From positions 9,188,501-9,252,500 of the forward strand of contig NZ_JACHMB010000001.1 in the NCBI RefSeq assembly GCF_014204795.1: a stretch of 64,000 bases of DNA. The letters run 5' to 3'. Positions 7,491-15,985 of this stretch are shown here, in pieces; position 1 is the first letter of the stretch; each line of letters starts with the position of its first letter. Source of the DNA: Nonomuraea jabiensis. Lineage in GTDB: Bacteria > Actinomycetota > Actinomycetes > Streptosporangiales > Streptosporangiaceae. Both the position numbers and the translations under genes were made by a program. The notes beneath the pieces were generated by a model. It worked only from the letters and a program-made list of their open reading frames with translations. It had not been told where the DNA came from and searched no databases.

Positions 7491-9066
7491 TGGGCTTCAT
7501 CTCCCCGACCAAGCCGGCGGCGACCTGTGTGGGCTGCTATGCCTGGGGCGTGCTCCCGGGCCGATACTGCCGCGCCTGCTACACCTTTGGCCAGCTCCAC
7601 CAAGTCGGCCAGTGCGCAAGCTGCCACCGCGAGGTCCCGATCAAGAAGGGGTATTGCCGGCTGTGCTGGCTGCAGGCCAGCCTGGAGGCCAAAGACCAGG
7701 TCACCGTGCTGGAACCGTTCCTGCGCAGGCTCACCTGCCAGCAGCTGTTCCTCAGCAACATGCACCGACAGCGATCCCAAGGCCCTGGGCCGCGCATTGG
7801 ACGGCAGGGACGCCGACGCTCCCGTCCCCAGCCGCCGCCCGCCCAGCCAGAGATCTTCCCCACCACTGGGCTCAGCTGCGGCTGCCCATCACAGTGCGTC
7901 ACGACTATGCCAGGTTCGACCGGCGCCGGCACACTGACCCGGCCAACCCGGCCTTACGCACGGCCCGCGGGGCGGCCGCTGCCCTCGCCGAGGCTCGGGG
8001 TTGGACCCGGTGGATCATCAGTGACGTCGACCGGGCCCTGGTCATGCTGCTGTCCACCCACACTTCCGGCGACATGATCCGCTTCTCGGAACTGTTTCCC
8101 AAGCTGCGTCACCACGGCCTCAGCGTCGGACGCACCGTCGAAGTCCTCGCTCGCATCGATCTGCTCGATGATGACCGCGTCCCCGCCTTCAACAGCTGGC
8201 TGGCCGGCAAGCTGAGCGGCATCGCTCCCGGCATCGCCGCCGACGTCGAGGCATGGGCCTGCCTACTGCACGAGGGCGGGCCCCGCCAGCGAGCGCGCAG
8301 CATCCAGACCGTCTGGAGCTACGTCACCGAGACCCGGCCTGTCCTGCTCGACTGGTCAGGCACCTACGATCACCTGCGGGAGGTCACCCGCGACGACATC
8401 GTGACCATCAAGGACACCCTGCAGGGCGCCAAACGGGAGAGCACCATCGTGGCACTGCGCTCGCTCATGCGTTTTTGCAGGAAGAGCGGGCGGATCTTTC
8501 GCGACCCCACCATCCGCATCCGCATCGCTCGCCGGCCGGAAAAGGTGATCCTCCCCCTCGCCTCCGGCGAGATCGACCGCGCCGTCGCCACCGCGACGAC
8601 CCCGGCGATCCGCCTTATTCTCGCCCTGGCCGCCGTCCACGCGGCTCGGCCCAGATGATCCGCGACCTCCGGCTCGACGACATCGACCTGGGCAACCATC
8701 GCATCACCATAGGCGGTCACCCTCGCCCTCTCGACGAGCTCACCCGTCAAGCGCTCCTCGCTTGGCTGGACTACCGGCGCAGCCGCTGGCCGAACACCGC
8801 CAACCCCCCATGTGCTGCTCACTCAGCACACCGCGATGGAGAACTCCCCGGTCGGCAAGCTCTGGGTCACCAACGCCGTCCGGGGCCTGACCGCCACCCT
8901 GGAGCGCCTTCGCATCGACCGCCAACTCGAAGAGGCTCTGACCCGCGGCCCCGACCCACTGCATCTGGCTGCCATGTTCGGCATCGACGACAAGACCGCC
9001 ATACGCTACGCCAACGCCGCCCGCCACCTCCTGCAGACCGCTGCGGAAACGCCCGAACCACCGTGA
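7490..9066 (+). pseudogene. Zinc-ribbon recombinase-like protein, multiple frameshifts
   Basis: The third gene starts at an ATG overlapping the XRE stop. The first 70 residues hold paired CxxC-type motifs (CVGCYAWG, YCRACY, CASCHRE, YCRLCW), a double zinc ribbon. After a frameshift near 7760 comes a long helical region (VDRALVMLLSTHTSGDMIRFSELFPKL...) and a tyrosine-recombinase-like fold: IRLILALAAVHAARP, then, after another shift near 8655, MIRDLRLDDIDLGNHRITI, and in a third frame VLLTQHTAMENSPVG...FGIDDKTAIRYANAARHLL. The expected HxxR histidine is not obvious, so it may be a structural partner of the first recombinase. At least three indels break it. Confidence 0.7.
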
Positions 9067-9079
9067 CACCATAGGCGTC

Positions 9080-9508
9080 GTGATCTCCGCTGATGAGCTT
9101 GTCAGCCGAAGGCTGCTCCAGGTGACGGTGTCGTGGCACACCCACCCCAGCGACGACCAGCTTTCACTGGTGCACATGTGGTTACACCTGAGCGATCTCG
9201 GCCCGGTTCGCTTTCACACCGCCCCCGACGCCTCGCTCGAGTTGACGCTCGATCAACCACACGACTCCTATGACATGGACGAGTACGGCCAGGTCACCGT
9301 CGGTCCCGCCCCAGACGATTTTCTGATGAGCCGATTCACCGGCCAGTCGATCCGAGCCGTTCACCGCATCATCGACCACCGGATCGAGACGGAGATCGGC
9401 CTCCGGCTCGGACTCGATCACGGCGAGGTGCGCATCCTCAACCTGGGCGACGACCTGGTCATCACCGATACTGCTCTGCCGGACGCGCTCGAAGCCGCTC
9501 TCCGCTGA
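9080..9508 (+). CDS. Hypothetical protein
   Basis: A 142-residue acidic protein starting at GTG, 13 bp after the recombinase module. It contains many short beta strands (VRFHTAPDASLELTLDQP, YGQVTVGPAPDDFLM) and no signal peptide or membrane helix. The C-terminal part (GLRLGLDHGEVRILNLGDDLVITD) is regular and codon use is normal, so the frame is probably expressed. No family was recognised. It may be cargo of the mobile module or the first gene of the host flank. Confidence 0.55.
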   Translation: MISADELVSRRLLQVTVSWHTHPSDDQLSLVHMWLHLSDLGPVRFHTAPDASLELTLDQPHDSYDMDEYGQVTVGPAPDDFLMSRFTGQSIRAVHRIIDHRIETEIGLRLGLDHGEVRILNLGDDLVITDTALPDALEAALR

Positions 9509-9688
9509 CACTCTCCCGCGACGTTCAGTGCGCTGAACCCACGAGGCGAACAGGCATTGAGATGCCGAACCCACGTGAGTTCCCGCTGAAGAACCTTCAG
9601 TTCGCGTGAACTCTGGGCTTTCCTGGCCCTCCACTCGGGTCCGTGTCACCGGCCGCAAGGTAGCTCCAAGGCGGTGTGGGTGGCTGGT

Positions 9689-10339
9689 CTAGCGGTTGAG
9701 TCCGAAGAGCTCTCTCGCGGCTTGGACAGCGTCGGGTTTTCCTCGCACGTGGAGGCGGCCGGTGGAGACGGCGGTGAGCGACGCGGCGGGATCGCGCCCG
9801 ATCTCGGCGAGCGTCGCGGCATCGGTGAAGGTCAGGACGGCATCAGGATCGTCGGCGGAGCCGGGGCAGGTGTGCAGCGCGCCGTCGGCGATGCGGGCGT
9901 GTATGGCGTCGGCGCCTACTCTGAACTCGATGGTGAGGGATAGGGCCTGGGCCCGCTCTGGCTGGAACATCGCCCGCAGCGACGGCGTGATCCAGTGGAT
10001 CTGGAAGGCGTCGTCGTCCTGCTCCCCGAGCAGGCGCATGCCGAACCGGGCTAGCTCGGTCATCGCCGGCTGCAGATCCCGGCCGAGGGGCGTCAGCTCG
10101 TACACCTTCGACGCGGCAGGCGCTGGGAGCGTGCGCCGGCTGACGATTCCGGCTTCTTCCAGGACTTTCAGGCGGGTGGCGAGCATGTCGGTGGAGATGC
10201 CTGCGAGCCCGGCGAGCAGATCGACGTAACGTCTCGGCCCGTTGAGCAGCTCCCGGACGACCAGCAGGGACCACCGCTCACCGACCACGTCGAGTGTCTT
10301 GGCCACTGCGCAGTAGTGGCCGTAGGTCCGCGATGCCAT
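9689..10339 (-). CDS. HxlR-family regulator with C-terminal SCP2-like domain
   Basis: A 216-residue protein. Residues 8-100 are a HxlR winged helix: YCAVAKTLDVVGERWSLLVVRELL, with the conserved Cys of the family near residue 10, then GISTDMLATRLKVLEEAGIV and the wing YELTPLGRDL. Residues about 120-215 form an SCP2/sterol-carrier-like fold (DAVLTFTDAATLAEIGRDPAAS, GRLHVRGKPDAVQAARELFGL), a common extension that may bind a hydrophobic effector. It is divergent from the DUF3237-SnoaL pair across a 150-bp gap that contains a palindrome, so it probably represses that pair and itself. Confidence 0.88.
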   Translation of the reverse strand: MASRTYGHYCAVAKTLDVVGERWSLLVVRELLNGPRRYVDLLAGLAGISTDMLATRLKVLEEAGIVSRRTLPAPAASKVYELTPLGRDLQPAMTELARFGMRLLGEQDDDAFQIHWITPSLRAMFQPERAQALSLTIEFRVGADAIHARIADGALHTCPGSADDPDAVLTFTDAATLAEIGRDPAASLTAVSTGRLHVRGKPDAVQAARELFGLNR

Positions 10340-10373
10340 GACGGGAGCCTACCGCAAGTCTCAGCAATCAAAG

Positions 10374-10388
10374 CTTTCACTTTGAAAG
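10374..10388. promoter_or_regulatory. Candidate HxlR operator
   Basis: CTTTCA-CTT-TGAAAG is a perfect 6-bp-arm inverted repeat in the divergent space between the HxlR gene and the DUF3237 gene. A second looser dyad, AAGTC...GACTT, lies just downstream. The position and A/T-rich context in a GC-rich genome suit a repressor site. Binding by the adjacent HxlR protein is inferred. Confidence 0.5.
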
Positions 10389-10489
10389 TCAGATTCAAGA
10401 CTTGACTTTTCCAAGCGACCATCTGAAGGTGGTGCAGCGGCAGGCGCCCGACAAGACCTGCCCCCACGAACGGCCTGGGAGGACACCTC

Positions 10490-10972
10490 ATGACTCTCGT
10501 CGACGCTGACCCAGCAATCACCGCGGTCGCGGTCGAGCACCTGTGCGACTTCGCCATCACGTTCCAGACCATGCAGACCTTCTCCACTCCACTGGGCACG
10601 CGCATGATCGCGGTCGTCGACCACGGAACCGTCGAGGGACCGCGGCTGCATGGCGAGTTCCTGCCCGGCGGCGGCGACTGGATCATGGTCGGCTCCGACC
10701 GCGTCGCCCGCCTCGATGTCCGGGCAACGCTTCGCACCCATGACGACGAGCTGGTGTTCGTCACCGTCACCGGTCGCGCCACACTCTCGGACGAGGCGAT
10801 CGGCCGGCTTTGGGCCGGCGAGACCGTCGCCTGGAACGAGATGCACGCACGGTCCGCGCCCCTGTTCGAGACCGGCGCGAACCGCTACGCGTGGCTGAAC
10901 TCCACCGTCGCCATCGCCGTCAACGAGCTGTCCCTCAAACACGTCAACTACCGCGTCTACAGCATCCAGTAA
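10490..10972 (+). CDS. DUF3237-domain protein
   Basis: A 160-residue protein of the DUF3237 family, a beta-barrel-type fold of unknown function common in actinobacteria. Recognisable blocks are RLHGEFLPGGGDWIMVGSDRVARLDVRA and the C-terminal NSTVAIAVNELS...VNYRVYSIQ. The ATG has GGGAGGAC seven bases before it. It precedes a SnoaL-like gene by 28 bp and an LLM oxidoreductase fragment, so the operon may once have handled a small aromatic or polyketide-like molecule. That is inference from the company it keeps. Confidence 0.8.
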   Translation: MTLVDADPAITAVAVEHLCDFAITFQTMQTFSTPLGTRMIAVVDHGTVEGPRLHGEFLPGGGDWIMVGSDRVARLDVRATLRTHDDELVFVTVTGRATLSDEAIGRLWAGETVAWNEMHARSAPLFETGANRYAWLNSTVAIAVNELSLKHVNYRVYSIQ

Positions 10973-11000
10973 TCCGGCCAGCGATAGGAAGCAGAGCGCC

Positions 11001-11444
11001 ATGCCCGCCGCCACACCACCCTCACCTGACGTCAGAGCACTCTTCGACACCTACGCCGCGACCTTCGCCAGCCACGACGTGGACGCGATCGTCGCGCTGC
11101 ACTCGCCCGGAACCCAGTTCTGGCTGCACAACGGCGAGCAGCCGATCCACGGCCGATCCGCGGTCCGCGACACCTTCGCCGCCATGTTCGCCCAGTGGCC
11201 AGAGATGGGGTTCGACATCTACCGGGTCATCATCGGTGACCGCCACTGGGTTCTCGACTGGGCACTCACCGCCGTTCTCACCGACCCGGACGGCAATCGA
11301 CGCCCGATCCGCTTCGACTGCCTCGACGTGGTCACGCTCGACGACAACGGACTGGTCGAACGCAAGGACACCTTCATCGACCTTCCCCAGGCCCAGACCG
11401 CGCTCACCGCCGCAGCGACGGCCGGATCCAGGGGCCACTCATGA
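11001..11444 (+). CDS. SnoaL-like / NTF2-fold protein
   Basis: A 147-residue protein with the cone-shaped NTF2/SnoaL fold. It has an N-terminal helix (DVRALFDTYAATFASHDVDAIVALHSPG), the typical HNGEQPIHGRSAVRDTFAAMF segment, then a sheet (DRHWVLDWALTAVLTDPDG, FDCLDVVTLDDNGLVERKDTFID). Such proteins act as cyclases, isomerases, limonene-epoxide-hydrolase-like enzymes or ligand binders. The stop overlaps the ATG of the following LLM oxidoreductase pseudogene (ATGA). The substrate is unknown. Confidence 0.85.
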   Translation: MPAATPPSPDVRALFDTYAATFASHDVDAIVALHSPGTQFWLHNGEQPIHGRSAVRDTFAAMFAQWPEMGFDIYRVIIGDRHWVLDWALTAVLTDPDGNRRPIRFDCLDVVTLDDNGLVERKDTFIDLPQAQTALTAAATAGSRGHS

Positions 11445-11905
11445 CACCGAAAATCGGAGTGTTCCTGCCGCCCGAGAAGCACTCCTCAGCGGCACCCCCA
11501 TCGCCGAGGTGCTCGACTTTGCGAAACAGGCGGAGAACGCCAGGTTCGACTCGGTGCGGACGGGTGATTCATTGCTCGCCACGCCCGTCCCCGAACCGCT
11601 GACCTTGCTGAGCGCGGTTGTGGCTCGAACGACCCGGATCCACGATCGGTAGCGCCGCCCTTCTGCCCGTCCTGCGCAGTCCGGTCACACTCGCGCACAC
11701 CCTGGCCACCCTCGACCAGCTGGCCGATGGACGACTGGTGCTCGCCCTGGGCAGCGGCTTCGGCCTGCCCGCCAACCGCGCCGAATTCGAGGCCGTCGGC
11801 GCGGCCTTCGACCAACGCGTCGGCCGGCTCCTGGAAACCGCACACCCCAGCAAGCCGGTGGCCCGCCGCTGTGGCTGGCCACCGGCACGACCGCCGGAGC
11901 CCGCC
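11441..11905 (+). pseudogene. LLM-class flavin-dependent oxidoreductase remnant
   Basis: Starts at an ATG overlapping the SnoaL stop and reads MTPKIGVFLPPE. It then shifts frame to GTPIAEVLDFAKQAENARFDSV and PLTLLSAVVARTT, and shifts again to IGSAALLPVLRSPVTLAHTLATLDQLADGRLVLALG. These are consecutive blocks of the bacterial luciferase-like (F420/FMN) family. The sequence ends abruptly near 11905, where minus-strand esterase DNA begins, so about half the gene is lost as well as the frame. Confidence 0.8.
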
Positions 11906-12050
11906 GGGCTGGTAGTTCGGCGTGACGACGACGATGTCTTCGGCCGCCGCCAGATTCCGGCCGTGATAGCCGGGGCCAGGCGCTGGCGCCGCTGAGCCGG
12001 CCGGAGCCATGAATCCACACCAGCACGGCGCGGGGCGCGCCCAGGTGAGA
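11900..12050 (-). pseudogene. Carboxylesterase (type B) fragment
   Basis: Two minus-strand frames give APRAVLVWIHGSG and NLAAAEDIVVVTPNYQPGGL, the oxyanion-hole block and the following strand of type B carboxylesterases. Only about 50 residues remain, without the GESAG nucleophile. It is joined directly to a phosphotransferase fragment upstream and to the LLM fragment downstream. Confidence 0.65.
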
Positions 12051-12490
12051 TCGGTCAATGCGTGCCGATAGCCCGCGAACTCGAAGTTGATGAGCCATCC
12101 GTGATCGCGTTCGACGAGGAAGTTGTTCGGTTCCGGATCACCGTTCGTGAGCACCAGAAGTTTGCGATGCTCCGGGTCGTCTTCGGCCAGGACCTCGTGC
12201 AACATGGCCAGTTCGGCGGCTGCGCGCCCATTGGGTGCCATGCCGAGTTCTTTCAAGCGGTGCGAGGTCTCGCTCCAACGATGTCCGAGCACGGGAAGAT
12301 GGCCGGCCTCCGGGGCGACGGTGCAATATCGTGCCTGTCTGCCGTAGAACATGTCCGCGCGGCCGGCAGAAACCGTGTGAAGCTCGCCGATCGTACGAGC
12401 GAGCGCCCTCCTACCAGCCGCCGACCGCTTGGCCGAGGGATGTGCGGCCCGCTGGCGGGCGTCGGTCAGATCGATGAGGCCGGTCGGTCG
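12050..12490 (-). pseudogene. Aminoglycoside-phosphotransferase-like fragment
   Basis: A minus-strand frame of about 140 residues reads LARTIGELHTVSAGR..., LTNGDPEPNNFLVERDHGWLINFEFAGYRHALTDLTW. This is the C-lobe of an APH/choline-kinase-like phosphotransferase, with the catalytic loop as NGDPEPNN (His replaced by Asn in the usual HGD) and the metal-binding segment as NFEFAG (Asp replaced by Asn in IDFE). The N-lobe is absent, and the C-terminus is replaced by carboxylesterase sequence. It is not expected to be functional. Confidence 0.65.
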
Positions 12491-12970
12491 CCTTGGCGGT
12501 GGCGGAGCCGTTCGAAGCGGGGGCAGGTGAGGGAGGGAGAGGTGTCCGCGGCCGGGCATTGAAGCCGGATGGCCTGGTGGGTGTGCCGTCAGGCGTCGAG
12601 GGTGTGGTCGTTGGCGACGATGAGCGCGATGAGCAGTGCCTGGTCGACGCCGCCTCTGCGAGGATTTCCAAGGTCCGCTCCCCGACGGGCAAAGCGATGC
12701 GTGAACACCAGACAGCCACCGACTGCCAACCGGCGTGAGCACCATCGGCAACTCCGCCCTACGCAGCCATGGCTCGATGTGGCTACGTGCTGGACCATGT
12801 CGTGGTCCCCGACAGCGGACAAGCGTCCCCCCGAACCAACTCGCAGCTCGGCTCAGCGGAGATGCGCCGACCCGGCCGGCCTCGCGATCGGCGGGAAGTC
12901 ACGCGCGGGTTTGAGAACGGGTAAGTCTGCTTCGTCTTCATCCTCTTCGACTTGGAGCGTTAAGAACGCG
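12491..12970. other. Non-coding or decayed stretch
   Basis: Open frames exist on both strands here, but none shows a recognisable domain, a consistent ribosome-binding site or steady codon bias. I read it as decayed DNA between the phosphotransferase fragment and the VOC gene. The last 50 bp before 12971 are less GC-rich and could hold the VOC gene promoter. Confidence 0.4.
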
Positions 12971-13417
12971 ATGTCCGCCTATTACCACGTCTGCTTCACC
13001 GTCCCTGATCTGCAAGCAGCGATGAGGGATCTCTCCAGCGCCGCAGCGGTCACCTGGCATGACCCCCGTGACGGACGCATCGGGGACTGGGACTATCGCA
13101 TCGTCTTTTCCACCGACGGTCCTGCCTTTATCGAACTCATCGAGGCCGCGCCCGGCGGCCCGTGGGGCGACACAAGCCGACCTCGCTTTCATCACCTCGG
13201 GTTCTGGACATCTGACCTCGTAGCCGGAGCCGAGAGACTCGCTACCGCCGGCTTCCCCGAATCCTTCTCCGGCTGCCCCTACGGCCGTCAGTTCGCCTAC
13301 CACCGCCTGGACTCCATAGGGGCGGACATCGAACTCGTCGATATGAGGCAGCAAGCCGCGTTTCTGCAGACCTGGCACCCGGGTGGACTTTCCATGCCTC
13401 CCATCGAGGAGGCGTAG
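12971..13417 (+). CDS. VOC-superfamily (glyoxalase-like) protein
   Basis: A 148-residue protein of the vicinal-oxygen-chelate fold with two beta-alpha-beta3 modules. The first is YYHVCFTVPDLQAAMRDLS with a His metal ligand at residue 5. The second is FHHLGFWTSDLVAGAERLATAGFPE with HH at the equivalent place. Acidic ligand candidates are FIELIEAAPGG and ADIELVDMR. The likely start is the ATG at 12971; upstream in-frame codons cross unrelated DNA. Typical roles are dioxygenase, isomerase or resistance to thiol-reactive antibiotics; none can be chosen from sequence. Confidence 0.82.
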   Translation: MSAYYHVCFTVPDLQAAMRDLSSAAAVTWHDPRDGRIGDWDYRIVFSTDGPAFIELIEAAPGGPWGDTSRPRFHHLGFWTSDLVAGAERLATAGFPESFSGCPYGRQFAYHRLDSIGADIELVDMRQQAAFLQTWHPGGLSMPPIEEA

Positions 13418-13526
13418 ATGCAGCGACGTCTCCTAACCCGCCCCTTTCGAACCTGAGGCATGCACTGACCGCGCAGCCTGGGAAACGATCAGCCAGTGGA
13501 AGGCTTCCAGCCGGTCGAGCACGTTT

Positions 13527-13892
13527 TTGACGGTGCGCACCTGGGCGGCGTTCAGCGCACGGACCTCAGGGGCGGGCAGGGCTGCTGCACCAGCAGCTCA
13601 AGACGCCTGGGCGACGATGCCGGGCGGGCTGGTGGTAGACATGAGCGGGCTGACGTTCTGCGATTCGAGGGGCGTCGGCGTCTTGGTGATGCTGCTGCGC
13701 CAGAGCCGGGAACAGCACAGCACCCTGGTCTTGTCGGCCATCCCGCCCCACCTGGGGCGCATCTTGACCATCACCGGCCTGCGGACCGCCTTCCAGATCG
13801 AGGCATCGGTGGAGGAGGCCATCCCGGCCGTTCAGGCAGCACCGGGGCCGGCGGCCGCGCCGCAGCCGCCCAGCGAGGCCGACCCCGTCTGA
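13527..13892 (+). CDS. STAS-domain anti-anti-sigma factor-like protein, damaged N-terminus
   Basis: The core GGLVVDMSGLTFCDSRGVG is the STAS signature, with the phosphorylatable Ser in the DSRG loop (as in SpoIIAA/RsbV). It is followed by LVMLLRQSREQHSTLVL and LRTAFQIEASVEEAI. The first 30 residues of this frame do not look like STAS. The expected start (a helix such as LLHQQL) is seen around 13580 in another frame, so a frameshift near 13600 probably separates the true N-terminus. An internal ATG at 13617 could start a short product. In actinomycetes such proteins bind anti-sigma kinases to free sigma factors. Confidence 0.65.
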   Translation: MTVRTWAAFSARTSGAGRAAAPAAQDAWATMPGGLVVDMSGLTFCDSRGVGVLVMLLRQSREQHSTLVLSAIPPHLGRILTITGLRTAFQIEASVEEAIPAVQAAPGPAAAPQPPSEADPV

Positions 13893-14022
13893 ACCACCCG
13901 TGCTTGCCGCACACCAGGCCGTCCCCGGGGCATCGGACTGCGAGACGCATCACCTGAAGATGTTTTCGTCATAAGCTGTTCAGGTGTCGTGAGGCTGGGG
14001 CTTCGTTCCGACGGAGGATCTC

Positions 14023-14458
14023 ATGGGCGTCCAGGAACCGGCTGAACGCGATCCCACCTGGGCCTTTCTGACCAACCACGGCCGGGTGCTGCGCCTCATC
14101 GCTGACAACCCGCAGGCGCGCATCCGCGACATCGCCCACGCTATCGGCATCACCGAGCGCGCCCGCCGCTGGCATCGTCAGCGATCTGCGCCAGGCCGGC
14201 TACATCGAGGTGTTGCGCGAAGGCTGACGCAACCGCTACGTCATCGTCCCGGGACAGCACCTGCGCCATCCCAGCCAGCGCACCATCCCCGTCCAGGCCC
14301 TGCTGGATCTGTTCACCCAGCATGACGCCAACGCCGGCGATCTCGCTCAGGCTCGACGAGCCGCCGATGAGGCAACCGCGACAGCCGCAGATCGGAACGA
14401 ACTTACTGCCAACCGTGACCGCCCGAGCAAACGCGAGCAGCCTACGTGCCTGACGTGA
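14023..14458 (+). pseudogene. Winged-helix transcriptional regulator, frameshift plus nonsense codon
   Basis: Begins MGVQEPAERDPTWAFLTNHGRVLRLIADNPQARIRDIAHAIGITERA, a MarR/ArsR-like HTH. Then the frame shifts at about 14160, and the other frame gives IVSDLRQAGYIEVLREG, a stop TGA at 14225-14227, then RNRYVIVPGQHLRHP and an Ala-rich helix. The stop sits in the wing, where CGA is expected. The two lesions make this a real pseudogene rather than one indel error. The gene is solitary; a similar wHTH family is common in Streptomyces. Confidence 0.75.
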
Positions 14459-14500
14459 CTGACCGGCCTTCAACTGGCTGACGAGCAGGTTCGCTTGAAA

Positions 14501-14512
14501 ACCCCAGATAAC
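14501..14512 (+). repeat. Dispersed motif ACCCCAGATAAC (copy 1)
   Basis: The 12-mer ACCCCAGATAAC occurs here, again in reverse at 61321-61332, and as ACCCCAGATAA(C) at 63612-63622 and 63681-63693. The other copies flank mobile-element remnants, so this one may mark an old element end. There is nothing else recognisable around it. Confidence 0.4.
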
Positions 14513-14627
14513 GGTGGTGGTGCCGTCGTCGCTCTGGACGGTCCATCGGCCGTTGGCGAAGTTGCTGGCGATGATGACGCCGACGGGGAGCTTCGCTTCG
14601 CGTCCGGGCGGTGTGCGGGCGCGTCGG

Positions 14628-15029
14628 CTACGCCTGAGGTGCCACGCCGAAGCGTAGGAAGCCGGCGATGCGGGGGGAGAACGTGAGCGGGGTCTGCTCG
14701 CCGAGCGACGAGCGCAGGCCCGCCGCCACCTCGGCGTCCGGCTCACCGAACACCTCGAAGTGCTTCACCCGGCAGTGCTTCATCACGTCCTGGATGAACG
14801 GGTCCGCGAGTTTCCAGTGCAGGCGGACCGCGTCGGAGTCCCGATAGAGCTGGAAGCTGTGCGCGAGCATCCGCGTCTCGTCCACGAAGGTCTGCACCAT
14901 CAGCTGCGGGCCGTGCTGCTGGGCGAACTCCACGGCTCGGGCGATGGCGTCGCGGAAATCCTCCAGGTGGCCGTCGGTGATTCGCATGGTGTTGCGGAAG
15001 AGGAGGATTGTTTCGTCCTGGTAGCTCAT
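14628..15029 (-). CDS. Hypothetical protein, possible dimeric alpha-beta barrel fold
   Basis: A 133-residue protein: DETILLFRNTMRITDGHLEDFRDAIARAVEFAQQHG..., MVQTFVDETRMLAHSFQLYRDSDAVRLHWKLADPFIQDVMKHC. The pattern of strand, long helix and 'DSDAVRLHWKL' resembles antibiotic-biosynthesis-monooxygenase (ABM)-like proteins. No catalytic residues can be named. It lies 8 bp downstream of the imine-reductase-like gene in the same direction, so the two are probably one transcript. Confidence 0.65.
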   Translation of the reverse strand: MSYQDETILLFRNTMRITDGHLEDFRDAIARAVEFAQQHGPQLMVQTFVDETRMLAHSFQLYRDSDAVRLHWKLADPFIQDVMKHCRVKHFEVFGEPDAEVAAGLRSSLGEQTPLTFSPRIAGFLRFGVAPQA

Positions 15030-15037
15030 GACGCGAT

Positions 15038-15985
15038 TCAGCCTTCCTTCGCCAGCAGCTCGAACAGGCTCGAGAAGCCCTGTTCGCCGTGGCCGTCGGC
15101 GATCCGGCGATCCATCAGTTCCTTGACCTGGCGCATCCGCATGGTTTCCACGCCAACGGACTCCCGGTGGTCGATCATGTCGTCCATCAGCGCGGCCTGG
15201 ACACGGAGCGGACCGAGGTCCGGCGGGTATTCGCCGCTCGCGACCGCCTTGGCGATCCCGGTCAGCAACGGCGGATATGCGGCCAGCGAGCCGGCGAAGC
15301 GCTGAGCGAACTCCGTCACATCACCCCCTTCCGCCCGAACCAGCTTGAGCACGTGCAGAAAGCCGATCAGCATCTCGTAACCCATGGCGACCTGGGCCAT
15401 GAACTCCACGGCGGCGAAGCCGGGGTCCTCGCCGTGGTAGCCGACGCCGCCCAACACCCGCAGGGCCGACTCGTGGGCGTCGAAGGCGCTGCGGGAACCA
15501 CTGAGCAGGACGGTGAAGTTCGGTGTGCCGACATACGGCGGGTCTCCCATGATCTTGCCGTCGATGTACTCGGCGCCGTGCTCACTCACCCAGCGCTCGT
15601 CGGCGCGCGCCTGGGCGGGTGAGCCGCTGGTGAGGTTCACCAGCACCCTGCCGGCGACCACGTCATCGACCGAGGCCAGCACTTCGTCGACTGCTGCGCC
15701 GTCGAGGAGGCAGACCACGACGAGCGGGCTGGCCGCCACCGCCTCCGCGGCTGTCGCGGACGCCGTGGCGCCGACGTCGACCAGCGGCGCGCTCTTGCCT
15801 GCCGTTCGGTTCCAGACCGTTGTGCGATATCCGCGTTCGACGAACGTTCTGCCGATCGCCGATCCCATGGAACCTAGACCGAGCACAGTGACCCGGCTCG
15901 CCGCGGGGTTGAGGATGCCGAAGATTTCGTGGATGCGTCCGTCGCCGATGCCGAAGGTGACCAGTTGCCGCTGCCCGCCGATCAC
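15038..15985 (-). CDS. NAD(P)-dependent beta-hydroxyacid dehydrogenase / imine-reductase-like protein, fused to sigma-factor tail
   Basis: From residue 30 on this is a 6-phosphogluconate-dehydrogenase-like enzyme: VTVLGLGSMGSAIGRTFVERG (Rossmann GxGxxG), TTVWNRTAGK (Arg favours NADPH), VNLTSGSPAQA, and a C-terminal all-helical dimerisation domain. The usual catalytic Lys is not seen, and the pattern (GKIMGDPPYVGTP) matches the imine reductase group. The first 29 residues (RQLVTFGIGDGRIHEIFGILNPA) match instead the end of the SnoaL-like C-terminal domain of SigJ-type ECF sigma factors. The frame therefore runs from a broken sigma gene into the enzyme. The natural start is lost or lies inside NPAASRVTV. 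Confidence 0.75.
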   Translation of the reverse strand: MIGGQRQLVTFGIGDGRIHEIFGILNPAASRVTVLGLGSMGSAIGRTFVERGYRTTVWNRTAGKSAPLVDVGATASATAAEAVAASPLVVVCLLDGAAVDEVLASVDDVVAGRVLVNLTSGSPAQARADERWVSEHGAEYIDGKIMGDPPYVGTPNFTVLLSGSRSAFDAHESALRVLGGVGYHGEDPGFAAVEFMAQVAMGYEMLIGFLHVLKLVRAEGGDVTEFAQRFAGSLAAYPPLLTGIAKAVASGEYPPDLGPLRVQAALMDDMIDHRESVGVETMRMRQVKELMDRRIADGHGEQGFSSLFELLAKEG

